Shown here: positions 53,253 through 62,798 of the stretch, piece by piece
Position numbering within the stretch: position 1 is the first letter of the stretch
How the letters are laid out: each line of letters begins with the position of its first letter
From: Candidatus Eiseniibacteriota bacterium
GTDB taxonomy: Bacteria; Eisenbacteria; RBG-16-71-46; CAIMUX01
DNA length: 64,000 bases
NCBI GenBank assembly: GCA_020633975.1
Contig: JACKCR010000006.1
Coordinates: 124,001-188,000, forward strand
Reading direction: 5' to 3'
Notes under the pieces: generated by a model
Told to the model about the DNA's origin: nothing
Database searches by the model: none
Seen by the model: only the letters and a program-made list of their open reading frames with translations
Program-made: the position numbers and the translations under genes

Positions 53253-56200
53253 CTAGGCGGCGCTTTCGTCGGCTCCGTGGCCGGGGCCGGACGACGAAGG
53301 AAGGTATGTCGCGAGCGCTTGGCCCAGCACTTCCGATTGCACCGGCTTCGGAATGAACCCGTTCATGCCCGAACGGCTACACCGCTCCCGGTCTTCGGGT
53401 AGAACGGCTGCGGTCATTGCGAGGATCGGAATGTCCGGGTTCCGGACACCATCTCGACCCGCGCGGATGGCGCGTGTGGCCTCGATGCCATCCATTTCCG
53501 GCATGTGCACGTCCATGAGGACGAGGTCGAAGTCTCCCGAAGCAAGGGCTGCGACGGCCTCGCGTCCGTTGTTTGCGGTGGTGGTGACGTGTCCCATCCG
53601 TTTCAGGAGCCGCACGGCGACGATCTGGTTCACCCGGTTGTCTTCGGCGAGGAGGATGCGAAGTCCGTCGGAGTCGGGCCTTTCAGCTGAGGCGACCATC
53701 GCCTGAACCTCCGCGCGCGGCGGGCGGAGAGCCGAGGGATCCGTCCGCCTGGACGCCACGCTGCGAGCGAGCGCTCTCTCCAGGACCGGGAATCGGACCG
53801 GCTTGGGAACGGTGGCCACGAACCCGAGCTCCCGCATCTGGACCGAGTCCACATGTTCGCTCACCGAGCTGAGCAGGATCTTCTGAGGATCACCCCACTC
53901 TGGATGTGCAGAGACGCGGGATGCGACCTCGAGGCCATCCATGTCCGGCATCATCATGTCCAGGATGAGGAGTGTGTACGGCTTCCCTTCGGAAGCCGCG
54001 GCTTCGAGCATCCGAAGCGCACTCGGCCCGTCCACCGCAACCTCGAGTTCGGCGCCGAGGCGGCGGAACCACTCGCAGAGGATCGTACGGTGGGTCGCGT
54101 TGTCATCGGCACAGAGGATCCTCTCCGTTGCGAGGACGTTCGGCGCGAGTTGGACGCGGTCGGACTCCTCGAGGATGGGGAACGAGACCGTGAACCAGAA
54201 GGTGGAGCCATGTCCGGCCACGCTCTGGACGCCGATCTCGCCGTTCATGAGGCTCACGATCTGCCTACTGATCGCGAGCCCCAGTCCTGTTCCGCCGAAC
54301 CGTCGGGTCACGGAACTGTCCGCCTGGCTGAAGCTCCGGAACAGCTTCTCGAGCGTGCCTTCTGGGATCCCGATGCCGGTGTCACGTACTTCGAATCGAA
54401 GAGCCGCGTGTCCGTCCTGAACATCGATCGCGCGTGCGTGGATCGTCACCTCGCCGGATTCGGTGAACTTCACCGCGTTGTTGGCGAGGTTGATGAGCAC
54501 CTGGCGCAGCCGGCCCGCATCGCCCTCGAGATGGAGGGGGACGTCCTCCTCGATCTCGATGATCAGGTCGAGCCCCTTCCGGTGCGCGGAGAATGCGATC
54601 ACGTCTCCGACGTCGTAGAGTGCGGTGTCGAGCTCGAACGGGATCGATTCGAGGTCGAGACGGCCGGCCTCCATCTTCGAGTAGTCGAGGATGTCGTTGA
54701 GGATGGTGAGAAGGTTCTCGGCGCTGCTGCGGATGATGCCGAGGGACTCCCTTTGCGATGCGTCGAGATGGGTGTCCTCGAGGAGGGATGCCATGCCGAG
54801 GATACCGTTCATCGGCGTGCGGATCTCGTGGCTCATGTTCGCGAGGAACTCGCTCTTCGCCCTGGCCGCGGCTTCCGCTGCCTCCTTGGCGACACGTAGG
54901 GCGCCGTTCGACTCCTCGAGCTCGGCCGTTCGCTCTCGAACGCGCTCTTCGAGCTCGTGATTTCGCCGGCGCATCGCTTCCGTGCGGAGCCGGAAGGTGA
55001 GGCTCGTGGCGAGGAGAACGCCGAGGATCGCGAGCGCCCGGAACCACATGGTCTGCCAGAAGGGGGGCGTGACCTCGATCGAGAGGAGGGACTCGGGTTC
55101 GGACCAAACGCCGTCGGGGTTGGCGGCCTTCGCCCGGAAGACGTAGGAGCCGGCCGGGAGATTCGTGTAGGTCACGTAGCGACGTCCGCCGATGTAGCTC
55201 CAGTCCGGGTCGAACCCTTCGAGCATGTAGGCGATCTGGTTCGCTTCCGGAGCCGCGAAATGGAGGGCTGCGAGTTCGAGGGTGAAGACACGGTCCCTGT
55301 AGGTGAGATCGAGTGCATCGAGAGATTCGATCGTCCTCGGCAGCAACACCCGACCGTCTTCTGTTTCCTGCCCGACTCCCAGCGGCGCGTTGAAGAGTTG
55401 GAAGTTCGTGAGCGCGACTTCCGGCGGGATCGGATTGTCGTGGATGGCGAGGGGATCGAACGAGACGTATCCCTGGTCACCGCCCAGGAAGATTCTGCCA
55501 TCCAATGCCACGTACTTGGGTGCGACGTAGAAGAGCTCGGTGGCGAGACCGTCGTCCCTTCCATAGCGATGGACGTCCAAGGTGGGACGAACGCATCCGT
55601 CCGGTTTGGAGGCGCGGATCCGGTTGAGTCCTGAGCTCGTCGACGCCCAGATCGCGCCGCTGGAGTCGGGGAGGAGACCCGCGATGGAGTCGAAGCTGAG
55701 GCCGTCCTCCTTCGTGTAAGTCTCCACGCAGATCCGCTGCGAGGATTCGTCGAACCAGCGGCAGCGGAGTCCACGGTCCGTACCGATCCAGAGTCTGCCG
55801 TAGGTGTCGACGTGGAGCGTGTAGACAGCCTCGGCGTCTCTGTCCGGAAGGACGACTCGCTCGATGACGCCGGAGGCCCGGTCGAGTCGTTGGAGTCCGC
55901 CGCCTTCGGTGCCGAGCCAGAGGTAGTCGCCGTCTTCGGCGATGGCCCGCACGTTGACGGCGACGCCATCCGCCTTCACGGTCTTCCAGACCTCGAGTGC
56001 GCCGGCCTCTCGATCGTATCGCTCGATGCCTTCGCCCGTTCCGAACCAGAGCGTCCCTGCTCGATCCTGCAGCGACGTGTAGATGTCCCGCGACGGCTCT
56101 ACCTCGGGGTCGACTCCCCCTTGGACGCGCGTACCTCGCGACGTCTTCGGGTCGAACGCGACGAGTCCCTCTCCGATCGTTCCGATCCACAACGTGCCGG

Positions 56201-57581
56201 TGCGGTCGCAGCAGAGGTGCCACGCTTCCGTGTCCTCGATCTCGGGAACTCCGAGATCTGCCCACGTCACAGGGCGATACGTCCCATCCGGATCGAGAAC
56301 CTCCAACCCTTGGACTGAGGCGATCCAGAGTCGATCACCTTCCTCCGCGAACGAGAGCACATGCGTTCCCGCGAGTCCGCCTGGGTGGTCCGGTTCGGGA
56401 AGGTGCACGTCGAAAGCCTTGCGGTGGAGATCGGCGCGTGCGACCCCGCCGCCGGTGGCGACCCACAGTTGGCCGCTCCGATCCTCTAGGACCGAGTAGA
56501 TCTCGCCGGGAAGTCCACCTTGTGTCTTCGCCGCTACTGGGTAGAAGACCGACCTAGTCGTCGCGGGATCGAACCAGACGAGTCCGTCGTTCTCCGTTGC
56601 GATCCAGAGGGATCCGTCGTCGCGTGGCCAGATGCCGGTGATCGGGTCGACTGAGCCCTCGAGCGCGGGGACCTTCACTGGCCGAGCGCTCTGCGTGGCG
56701 AGGTCCAGGACGTGGAGCCCCTCATGGCCGCCGATCCAGAAGGTGTCGGGAGTCCGTGGCGCGAGGACGTTGACTCCGTCGAGCCTTCCATTCTGAGTGC
56801 GGGTCCGGTTGGCGTCCGAGACGCCGGCAACTGCCGGTACACCCGCCGCGAGGGATGCCGAGTCGTGGGCAGCGGATGAATCGGCGCCGGTTGCGCCCGC
56901 CACCGAGACCTCGATCTGGCGCCACTCGGTTTCGTTCGCCGGGTCGAGGGTCCAGAGGAACGAGTCGTAGCAGAGCCAAGGAGTGCCGCCTTCCTCGAAG
57001 AGGAGGGACGTCGAGTAGAACACGGTTGGATCGTCGATGACGGATGCGTGGGTGAAGTGCGTTCTGCTGCCCGTGGCCGGATCGTATCGGAAGACGACGA
57101 CCGACTCGTCCCAATCGGGAGAACCGACCATCCAGACCGATCCGTCCGGTGCGAACTCGAACTCGTCGACCTGCGGTGGAACGCTGCTCGAGTCGGCCGG
57201 GTCGTAGGTCCAACTCTGGAACGATCCCGTGGTCGGGTCGAACCGTTCGACTCCGCGCCGGTGTCCGACCCAGAGCCCGCCGTCCTTCGCCTCTCTCAGC
57301 CCCAGGATGAAGTCGTTCTGCAGTCGGCCCGTCGTGCCCGGATCGGCCAGGTGCACGACATAGTGCGTGCCGTCGAACCGGTTGAGGCCGACCTGGGAAC
57401 CGAGCCAGACGAACCCGCTTCCGTCCTGGACCAGCGTGTAGCACATGCTGTGGGAGAGGCCCTGAGTGGAGTCCAGGCGCTCGAAGAGCAGGTCGCCCGT
57501 TGGGGTAGGCAAAACCTGCCCCATGACGGGGACGAAGCCGCTGGCCAAGGCGGCCGCGAGTAGGAGCGGAAGCGGACGCAT
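53253..57581 (-). CDS. Giant hybrid sensor kinase: beta-propeller, Y_Y_Y, kinase, two receivers
   Basis: This 1442-residue protein has a signal peptide and two periplasmic 7-bladed propellers of about 14 Reg_prop-type repeats ([19 protein letters not shown] and similar). A Y_Y_Y Ig domain follows (about 750-830, ending [15 protein letters not shown]), then a TM helix (about 840-861) and a cytoplasmic coiled coil. The HisKA domain has His918 ([18 protein letters not shown]). After the HATPase come two receivers (phospho-acceptor Asp near 1208 in [12 protein letters not shown] and near 1356 in [11 protein letters not shown]). Unlike Bacteroides HTCS there is no DNA-binding domain, so the output must be another protein. 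The macro-domain gene is divergent, 117 bp away. Confidence 0.93.
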   Translation of the reverse strand: MRPLPLLLAAALASGFVPVMGQVLPTPTGDLLFERLDSTQGLSHSMCYTLVQDGSGFVWLGSQVGLNRFDGTHYVVHLADPGTTGRLQNDFILGLREAKDGGLWVGHRRGVERFDPTTGSFQSWTYDPADSSSVPPQVDEFEFAPDGSVWMVGSPDWDESVVVFRYDPATGSRTHFTHASVIDDPTVFYSTSLLFEEGGTPWLCYDSFLWTLDPANETEWRQIEVSVAGATGADSSAAHDSASLAAGVPAVAGVSDANRTRTQNGRLDGVNVLAPRTPDTFWIGGHEGLHVLDLATQSARPVKVPALEGSVDPITGIWPRDDGSLWIATENDGLVWFDPATTRSVFYPVAAKTQGGLPGEIYSVLEDRSGQLWVATGGGVARADLHRKAFDVHLPEPDHPGGLAGTHVLSFAEEGDRLWIASVQGLEVLDPDGTYRPVTWADLGVPEIEDTEAWHLCCDRTGTLWIGTIGEGLVAFDPKTSRGTRVQGGVDPEVEPSRDIYTSLQDRAGTLWFGTGEGIERYDREAGALEVWKTVKADGVAVNVRAIAEDGDYLWLGTEGGGLQRLDRASGVIERVVLPDRDAEAVYTLHVDTYGRLWIGTDRGLRCRWFDESSQRICVETYTKEDGLSFDSIAGLLPDSSGAIWASTSSGLNRIRASKPDGCVRPTLDVHRYGRDDGLATELFYVAPKYVALDGRIFLGGDQGYVSFDPLAIHDNPIPPEVALTNFQLFNAPLGVGQETEDGRVLLPRTIESLDALDLTYRDRVFTLELAALHFAAPEANQIAYMLEGFDPDWSYIGGRRYVTYTNLPAGSYVFRAKAANPDGVWSEPESLLSIEVTPPFWQTMWFRALAILGVLLATSLTFRLRTEAMRRRNHELEERVRERTAELEESNGALRVAKEAAEAAARAKSEFLANMSHEIRTPMNGILGMASLLEDTHLDASQRESLGIIRSSAENLLTILNDILDYSKMEAGRLDLESIPFELDTALYDVGDVIAFSAHRKGLDLIIEIEEDVPLHLEGDAGRLRQVLINLANNAVKFTESGEVTIHARAIDVQDGHAALRFEVRDTGIGIPEGTLEKLFRSFSQADSSVTRRFGGTGLGLAISRQIVSLMNGEIGVQSVAGHGSTFWFTVSFPILEESDRVQLAPNVLATERILCADDNATHRTILCEWFRRLGAELEVAVDGPSALRMLEAAASEGKPYTLLILDMMMPDMDGLEVASRVSAHPEWGDPQKILLSSVSEHVDSVQMRELGFVATVPKPVRFPVLERALARSVASRRTDPSALRPPRAEVQAMVASAERPDSDGLRILLAEDNRVNQIVAVRLLKRMGHVTTTANNGREAVAALASGDFDLVLMDVHMPEMDGIEATRAIRAGRDGVRNPDIPILAMTAAVLPEDRERCSRSGMNGFIPKPVQSEVLGQALATYLPSSSGPGHGADESAA

Positions 57582-57638
57582 ATCCCCTGTTGGATCGACG
57601 GGTTTGGACTGTTTCTTCGGGAATCAAAACCTCGCCGG

Positions 57639-57666
57639 TTGCATGATGCCCAACCGTCCGTATTCT
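57639..57666 (+). promoter_or_regulatory. Putative promoter of the macro-domain gene
   Basis: TTGCAT (57639-57644) and TATTCT (57661-57666) are separated by 16 bp, 32 bp before ATG 57699. The spacing and hexamers are plausible for a housekeeping sigma factor but not strong. Confidence 0.3.
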
Positions 57667-57698
57667 CCTGACCGTCTCGGATCCGACCTGGGGGGTGC

Positions 57699-58232
57699 AT
57701 GGCCAAGAACTGGAAGCAGAAGGTGATCGTCCTCCTGGACGACATCACCGAGCAGGATTGCGACGCCATCGTCAACGCGGCGAACGAGGACCTGGAGCCT
57801 GGGAGCGGTGTGTGTGGGGCGATCCATGCTGCGGCGGGGCCGAAGCTCGAACGGGCCTGCCGCCGGATCGGTGGGTGTGCGGCTGGTGAAGCGGTGATGA
57901 CGAAGGCCTACGACCTGCCCGCACGCCGGGTCATCCACACCGTCGGCCCGGTCTACTCTGGTGGGATCGACGGGGAAGAGGCCGAGGTGCTCGGCTCCTG
58001 CTACCGAGAGTCACTCCGGCTCGCGTCGGAAGAGGGACTCCGGACCATCGCGTTCCCCGCCATCTCGACCGGGGACTACGGATTCCCTCCTGACGAAGCC
58101 GCGAAGGTCGCCGTCCGCGCACTCCGAGAGGCGCTCGACGAGTTCCCCGCGATCCGCGAAGTCCGTCTCGTCTGCTTCACGATCGAGGATCAGGAAGCGA
58201 TCGAAGAGGCGTTGGAGCAGGAGCCGGAGTAG
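57699..58232 (+). CDS. Macro-domain ADP-ribose-binding hydrolase (YmdB-like)
   Basis: A 177-residue macro domain with the conserved ligand segments IVNAANEDLEPGSGVCGAIH (about residues 24-43) and AISTGDYGFPPDEAA (near 126). MacroD-type members remove ADP-ribose from proteins or deacetylate O-acetyl-ADP-ribose in the cytoplasm. The residues for ribose and diphosphate binding are visible, so activity is plausible. ATG 57699 is the only good start. It is divergent from the giant sensor kinase and convergent with the radical SAM gene (3 bp apart). Confidence 0.92.
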   Translation: MAKNWKQKVIVLLDDITEQDCDAIVNAANEDLEPGSGVCGAIHAAAGPKLERACRRIGGCAAGEAVMTKAYDLPARRVIHTVGPVYSGGIDGEEAEVLGSCYRESLRLASEEGLRTIAFPAISTGDYGFPPDEAAKVAVRALREALDEFPAIREVRLVCFTIEDQEAIEEALEQEPE

Positions 58233-58235
58233 CGG

Positions 58236-59540
58236 CTAGGCGCGCGCCGGCTCCTTGACGATCCGGCCACCATTCTCCGCCCGACGCCGGTCGAACGTCT
58301 CCAGATCGTGGAGGAACTTCTTCCGATAGACCGTCTTCTGCGCCTTGAGCTTCATCTCCTTCCAACGGTACTTCTGCGGCTTGCTCGTGAAGTAGCGCCC
58401 TTCTTCCGGAAGGAGCACGAGGCTGACGTGGACGTTCGGCGCGACCCCGATCGGGAGGTCGTGGTCCATGCACGCTTCGTAGAGGCGGGCGAAGACGGGA
58501 ATCATGTCCTCGGTCTTGGGCGGCGGGACGTCGGCGTAGTCCGTCGCCTTGAGCGGACGGAAGACGCACACCGTCGGGATGGCGCCGTTCTCCGTGATCC
58601 AGTCGATCGCTGCCATCGAGTCCTCGGGCTTCTCGAGGCCCGCGATGATTTCGCCGTTCGAGACCCAGGCGTCGAAGTCGAACGGTCCGCGGCGCTTTCC
58701 GATCTCGGCACAGTACTTCACCGCATCGAGGTAGCGCTTGAGGCCGTACTCCCGGTGCTTTCCCGGGCAGACGTCGATGAACCGCTCTTCGTCCCAGATC
58801 TCGAAGCAGAACGAGACGCGGTTGACGCCCATCTCCTTGAGCCGGTCGTAGCGGGAGAGATCGGCGTGGGGCGGTGTCTGGACACCGATGAGGAGCCCCG
58901 TCTCTTCCTTCAGACGACGGATGTAGGGCTCCAGGATGTCGAGGTAGGTCTCGCCGGTGTAGTGGCCGGTGTTGAAGTCGACGTAGGTGATCTTGCTCTC
59001 GTCGCGGGCCGCGATCGCCACTTCGAGCACTTCTTCGACCGACTTCTCGTCCGCGTCGTCCGCGCCGAGGTTGAGGCCGACCGAGCAGAACTTGCAGTTC
59101 GTCTTCTCCGGCTTGTCGAGCCAGTACTCACAGACCTTGGAGGGGTAGACGCCGAGGTACGTGCCCTGGAGTGATCCGACCCGGGTCATCGGCTTGCCCG
59201 AGACCTCGGTGTTCCGCTCGTACCAGCTCGGCTTGGGGGAGAGTTCGACCTCCGCGATCTTCTCGCGGTCCCCGTCACGGCGGATCACGAGCGTCTCGCC
59301 GTCGTCACCCTCCCGGAAAAGGAGGTAAGGGGAGTTGGCGGCAAACGGCTCCACGACCGGGACGTTCGTCCAGAGGCCGTCTTCGAGTACCAACTCGAGC
59401 CCGCTGCCCAACCCCGCCCGTGTTCTCATGATCTGCCGGCCACGCTTCGACTCCTTGAAGAACGAGTCGTCCAAGCGGATGCCCTTGCAGTAGAGCTCGA
59501 GCTTGAGAAGTCCGGGGTTGTAGCGGATGTCGGTCTCCAT
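58236..59540 (-). CDS. Radical SAM protein with CX11CX2C cluster motif
   Basis: This 434-residue protein has a radical-SAM-like barrel after about residue 130. The cluster candidate is Cys137-Cys149-Cys152 (KVCEYWLDKPEKTNCKFCSVG), giving CX11CX2C rather than CX3CX2C. Later strands resemble radical SAM cores: YVDFNTGHYTGETYLDILEPYI, IGVQTPPHADLSRYDRLKEMGVNRVSFCFEIWDEE, and VFRPLKATDYADVP. The N-terminal 120 residues form an extra domain. Other cysteines (for example Cys18) could contribute. The substrate is unknown. ATG 59540 is the start with a plausible GAGG. It is convergent with the macro gene; the phosphonate transporter operon lies on the other side. Confidence 0.78.
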   Translation of the reverse strand: METDIRYNPGLLKLELYCKGIRLDDSFFKESKRGRQIMRTRAGLGSGLELVLEDGLWTNVPVVEPFAANSPYLLFREGDDGETLVIRRDGDREKIAEVELSPKPSWYERNTEVSGKPMTRVGSLQGTYLGVYPSKVCEYWLDKPEKTNCKFCSVGLNLGADDADEKSVEEVLEVAIAARDESKITYVDFNTGHYTGETYLDILEPYIRRLKEETGLLIGVQTPPHADLSRYDRLKEMGVNRVSFCFEIWDEERFIDVCPGKHREYGLKRYLDAVKYCAEIGKRRGPFDFDAWVSNGEIIAGLEKPEDSMAAIDWITENGAIPTVCVFRPLKATDYADVPPPKTEDMIPVFARLYEACMDHDLPIGVAPNVHVSLVLLPEEGRYFTSKPQKYRWKEMKLKAQKTVYRKKFLHDLETFDRRRAENGGRIVKEPARA

Positions 59541-60096
59541 GCGATGTCGCTCCTCAGGTGAGTGGACGTGACAGGCGTAGGTTGGGATCTCCTAGATTGT
59601 CGCCGATCCAGGATCTCATTTTGTATGCGTGATCTCACGTAGGTTGTTCCCGGATCCGGGACGGGACAGCGGTGATATCAGAATTGCTAAACACCTGGGT
59701 CACAAACGGTTGGCATCTGAATCGAGCCTCCGTGGCTCTGGACGGCCCGTCCTGGGTGGCCCGCCCCAAAAACCGTGCTGCCGCCCCTCCGTCCGACGGG
59801 TACCACCCGTAAACCGCACATTGACCGAGCCCTACGCGAAAGCCGACAATGCCCCGGCGTGGCTACAGGGCGTAGCCGCACGAAATCCACACGAAGTCGT
59901 CCGAGGAAACTGTGACCGGGAAGCACTATAGATATTGATCGGCTCCCCGGGCCGCAGGTTTGCGACCCTCGGACTGATCCTCAGCACGCCCCTCCGCATC
60001 CGATCGATCCGGGCCACTCGGGCGTTGCAGATGTGGTTCCCTTTCCAGGATCCCTGGCCGGCTCCGTCCGTCGCACTTCGGTGCGTGGAGGGCCCG
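59541..60096. other. 556-bp intergenic region with several hairpins
   Basis: This holds divergent control for the radical SAM gene and the phosphonate transporter. I see hairpins at 59724-59738 (5 bp), 59796-59810 (ACGGGT-ACC-ACCCGT), 59861-59877 (GGCTAC/GTAGCC) and 60072-60085 (CGCAC-UUCG-GTGCG, a very stable tetraloop). The last is two bases before the phnD ribosome site. TATAGAT (59927-59933) could be a -10. CCCGGATCCGGG (59649-59660 region) is a palindrome. A riboswitch-like leader is possible but I recognise no consensus. Short open frames inside are not convincing. Confidence 0.45.
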
Positions 60097-61101
60097 ATGA
60101 TCCGTCTTCTACCGAATTCGAACTCGACCGCTCCTTCGGACCGCTGCCAAGCCGGCCCCAAGAGAGCTCGTCGCCGATTCCTTTCGACCCTCGCCCTCAC
60201 CGGCCTCGTCGCGATGCTCGGTTGCGGCGGTGGGGACAGCGGCGGGGGAAGCTCCAGTGGTGAGGCCTCGAAGACGGGATCCACGCCGGCCAAGGCGACC
60301 GGTCAGACGCTCCGCTTTACCGCGATCCCGGACCACAACACGACGGAGCTCCGCGCGAAGTACGATCCGGTAGCCGCGCACCTCAGCTCCGTCCTCGGGT
60401 TCCCGGTCGAGTACGTTCCGAGCGCGGACTACGGCGCGTCTGTCGAGATGTTCAAGAACGGTGACGTCCAGCTCGCGTGGTTCGGTGGACTCACCGGCGT
60501 CCAGGCACGGCAGGCGGTGCCCGGTGCACGCGCCATCGTCCAGGGGAAGGAAGATCCGGAGTACTACTCCTATTTCATCGCGAACGCCTCGACCGGACTC
60601 GCTCCGTCGGACGACTTCCCGATGGACATCGCGAAGTACAAGTTCACCTTCGGTTCCCAGTCCTCGACTTCGGGACGGCTCATGCCCGAGTACTACATCC
60701 GTCAGCACTCCGGGAAGTCCCCCACGGAGTTCTTCACGCACGAGTTCGGTTTCAGCGGCTCGCACGACAAGACCGTGGAACAGGTAGCGAACGGAACGTA
60801 TGAGGTCGGCGCCTGCAACTACGGCACGTACGACAAGATGGTCGCCGACGGAAAGGTCGACCCGGCCGTCTGCAAGATCATCTGGAAGACGCCGACGTAC
60901 GCGGACTACAACTTCACCGCTCGCCCCGACATCGACGAGACCTTCGGCCCGGGCACGATCGACAAGATCCAGAAGGCGTGCACCGCGATCCACGATCCGA
61001 AGCTCCTCGCCGCGTTCCAGCGCTCTGCGCTCATTCCGGCCACCAACGCGGAGTTCGACAACATCCTCGCGGTAGCGCGCGAACTCGGAATGGCTCGGTA
61101 G
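60097..61101 (+). CDS. phnD: Phosphonate/phosphite ABC transporter substrate-binding lipoprotein (PhnD)
   Basis: A 334-residue protein with lipobox VAMLGC and a Gly/Ser spacer (about residues 45-60). A PhnD/PtxB-type periplasmic-binding fold follows, with LRFTAIPDHNTTELRAKYDPVAAHLSSVLGFPVEY, VQLAWFGGLTGVQAR, FGSQSSTSGRLMPEYYI and a binding segment with Tyr and Ser. The family binds phosphonates, phosphite or methylphosphonate. ATG 60097 follows GGAGG at five bases, with a UUCG hairpin just before it. It is first in an operon with PhnC and two PhnE; no C-P lyase genes are in the window, so the ligand cannot be narrowed. Confidence 0.9.
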   Translation: MIRLLPNSNSTAPSDRCQAGPKRARRRFLSTLALTGLVAMLGCGGGDSGGGSSSGEASKTGSTPAKATGQTLRFTAIPDHNTTELRAKYDPVAAHLSSVLGFPVEYVPSADYGASVEMFKNGDVQLAWFGGLTGVQARQAVPGARAIVQGKEDPEYYSYFIANASTGLAPSDDFPMDIAKYKFTFGSQSSTSGRLMPEYYIRQHSGKSPTEFFTHEFGFSGSHDKTVEQVANGTYEVGACNYGTYDKMVADGKVDPAVCKIIWKTPTYADYNFTARPDIDETFGPGTIDKIQKACTAIHDPKLLAAFQRSALIPATNAEFDNILAVARELGMAR

Positions 61102-61146
61102 TCGGATGACGGGCCGCTTCGTTCTTTCCGGCCGGAGAGCACTCCC

Positions 61147-61929
61147 TTGACCTGGGACCTCTCCGTCCGGAATGCGTCGGTACGCTTCGGGACTACCGTA
61201 GCGCTCGACGGTGTGGACTTGGCGATCAAGGCCGGCGAGTCGGTCGCACTCGTCGGCCCGAGCGGCTCCGGCAAGACGACGCTTCTCCGTCTCCTCGGAG
61301 CTGTGCTCTCGCCGACCGCGGGATCGGTACGGATCGACGGAACGGACGTCGCGCAGCGGAGCCCGAGGGACCTTCGCGCGCTCCGCTCCCGGATCGGTAC
61401 AGTTCCACAGGATCTACGTCTCGTCCCCGAACTCCGCGTCTACCAGAACGTCGCGGCGGGGAGAGTCGGACGGCGATCGTTTCTCGGACTGACCCGCGAT
61501 CTTCTCTTTCCGGCGCAGGCAACTCTGACCGAGATCCACACCCTGCTGGACCGCGTCGGAATCGAAGAGAAGCTCTACCACCGAGTCGACCAACTCTCCG
61601 GAGGACAGCGTCAGCGCGTCGCCGTGGCCCGCGCGCTCTACCAAGAGCCGGAGCTCCTGCTCGCGGACGAACCGGTCAGCAGCGTCGACCCCGCTCGAGC
61701 ACGCGATGCGCTCGAACTCCTCTGCAAGGTTGCGGCCGAGCACCACCTCACCTTCGTCACGAGCCTCCACCACATCGACCTCGCGCGGGAGTTCTTCCCC
61801 CGCCTCGTCGGCGTACGCCGCGGCCGGATCGAGTTCGACGTGCGGAGTGAGGACGTGGACGAGGGCGCGATCGAGCGGCTCTACTCGCTCGAGGCGGATG
61901 AGCTGCTGGAAGAGGGTGCTACGAGGTGA
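61147..61929 (+). CDS. phnC: Phosphonate ABC transporter ATP-binding protein (PhnC)
   Basis: A 260-residue ABC ATPase with Walker A GPSGSGKTT, Q-loop IGTVPQ, signature LSGGQRQRV, Walker B LLLADEPV and a H-loop region VTSLHHIDLA. The short inserts between Q-loop and signature fit PhnC proteins. It couples ATP hydrolysis to import via the PhnE permeases. TTG 61147 follows CCGGAGAG; no ATG is closer to the first strand. It is 45 bp after phnD; its stop overlaps the next GTG by four bases. Confidence 0.92.
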   Translation: MTWDLSVRNASVRFGTTVALDGVDLAIKAGESVALVGPSGSGKTTLLRLLGAVLSPTAGSVRIDGTDVAQRSPRDLRALRSRIGTVPQDLRLVPELRVYQNVAAGRVGRRSFLGLTRDLLFPAQATLTEIHTLLDRVGIEEKLYHRVDQLSGGQRQRVAVARALYQEPELLLADEPVSSVDPARARDALELLCKVAAEHHLTFVTSLHHIDLAREFFPRLVGVRRGRIEFDVRSEDVDEGAIERLYSLEADELLEEGATR

Positions 61930-62798
61930 GTGCGGTGCGCTCGCGAGGACGCACGCCGAGCGAGCGGCTCCGTGTCGTCGTCGGGATCGTTCTCGCCGCC
62001 ATCCTCGCCGCCGTCTACCTAGGGCTCGATCCGACGGAGTTCTTCTCCCACGTTCGTTCGTGGAAGGTGGTGCGGGAGTTCTTTGGCGCTGCTCTCGCGC
62101 CGACCCTGACCAGCGAGAGCGGTTCCGGCTACTTCCTCCTTCCGCAGATCTGGGAAGGGCTCCACGCGACGGTCGTGTTCGCCGTTGCCGGCATGGGGCT
62201 CGCACTCGTGATCGGCACCGTGTTTGGCTTCCTTGCCTCGAGCGCTTGGTGGGAAGGGGAGCTGGTCGACGCGTCGAGCGGATGGACCGACCGTGCCGTT
62301 CGAGCGATCGGACCGGTCGTGACCGGCACGGTCCGCGTGATCATCGCGTTCCTCCGGTCGATCCACGAACTCCTCTGGGCCATGCTCTTCCTCAGCGCGT
62401 TCGGGATCTCCAATGCGGCCGCGGTGCTCGCGATCGCTCTTCCGTATGGTGGTGTGCTCGCCAAGATCTTCAGCGAGATGCTGGACGAGGCGCCGCGCGA
62501 CGCCGCCTCGCTCCTTCGTGCCGCCGGGGGTGGATCGGGGACGGTTCTCCTCGTCGGGCTCATGCCTCGTGCGCTTCCCGACATCGCGACGTATTCGTTC
62601 TACCGGTTCGAGTGCGCGCTCCGCTCCTCCGCCGTGCTCGGGTTCTTCGGCTTCCCGACGCTCGGGTACTACATCTCCGCGTCCTTCGAGAACCTCTACT
62701 ACCGCGAGGTGTGGAGCTACCTCTACGCGCTCATCCTGTTGGTCGGCGTGGTCGAACTCTGGAGCGGATGGCTCCGTCGTCGACAGGAGTTCGCATGA
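61926..62798 (+). CDS. phnE: Phosphonate ABC transporter permease (PhnE-like, first)
   Basis: A 290-residue permease with about six helices and the EAA-like loop EMLDEAPRDAASLLRAAGGG between helices 4 and 5. The N-terminus is hydrophilic and then helical. GTG 61926 overlaps phnC (GTGA). Its stop overlaps the second permease (ATGA), so the two permeases likely form a heterodimer. Confidence 0.88.
   Translation: MSAVRSRGRTPSERLRVVVGIVLAAILAAVYLGLDPTEFFSHVRSWKVVREFFGAALAPTLTSESGSGYFLLPQIWEGLHATVVFAVAGMGLALVIGTVFGFLASSAWWEGELVDASSGWTDRAVRAIGPVVTGTVRVIIAFLRSIHELLWAMLFLSAFGISNAAAVLAIALPYGGVLAKIFSEMLDEAPRDAASLLRAAGGGSGTVLLVGLMPRALPDIATYSFYRFECALRSSAVLGFFGFPTLGYYISASFENLYYREVWSYLYALILLVGVVELWSGWLRRRQEFA

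Noticed and set aside
59629-59931. 100-codon open frame before phnD
   Set aside because: It overlaps several hairpins, has no family features and no good ribosome site.
59541-60096. Cobalamin riboswitch ahead of phnD
   Set aside because: Neither strand has the conserved B12-box or GCCACTG element.
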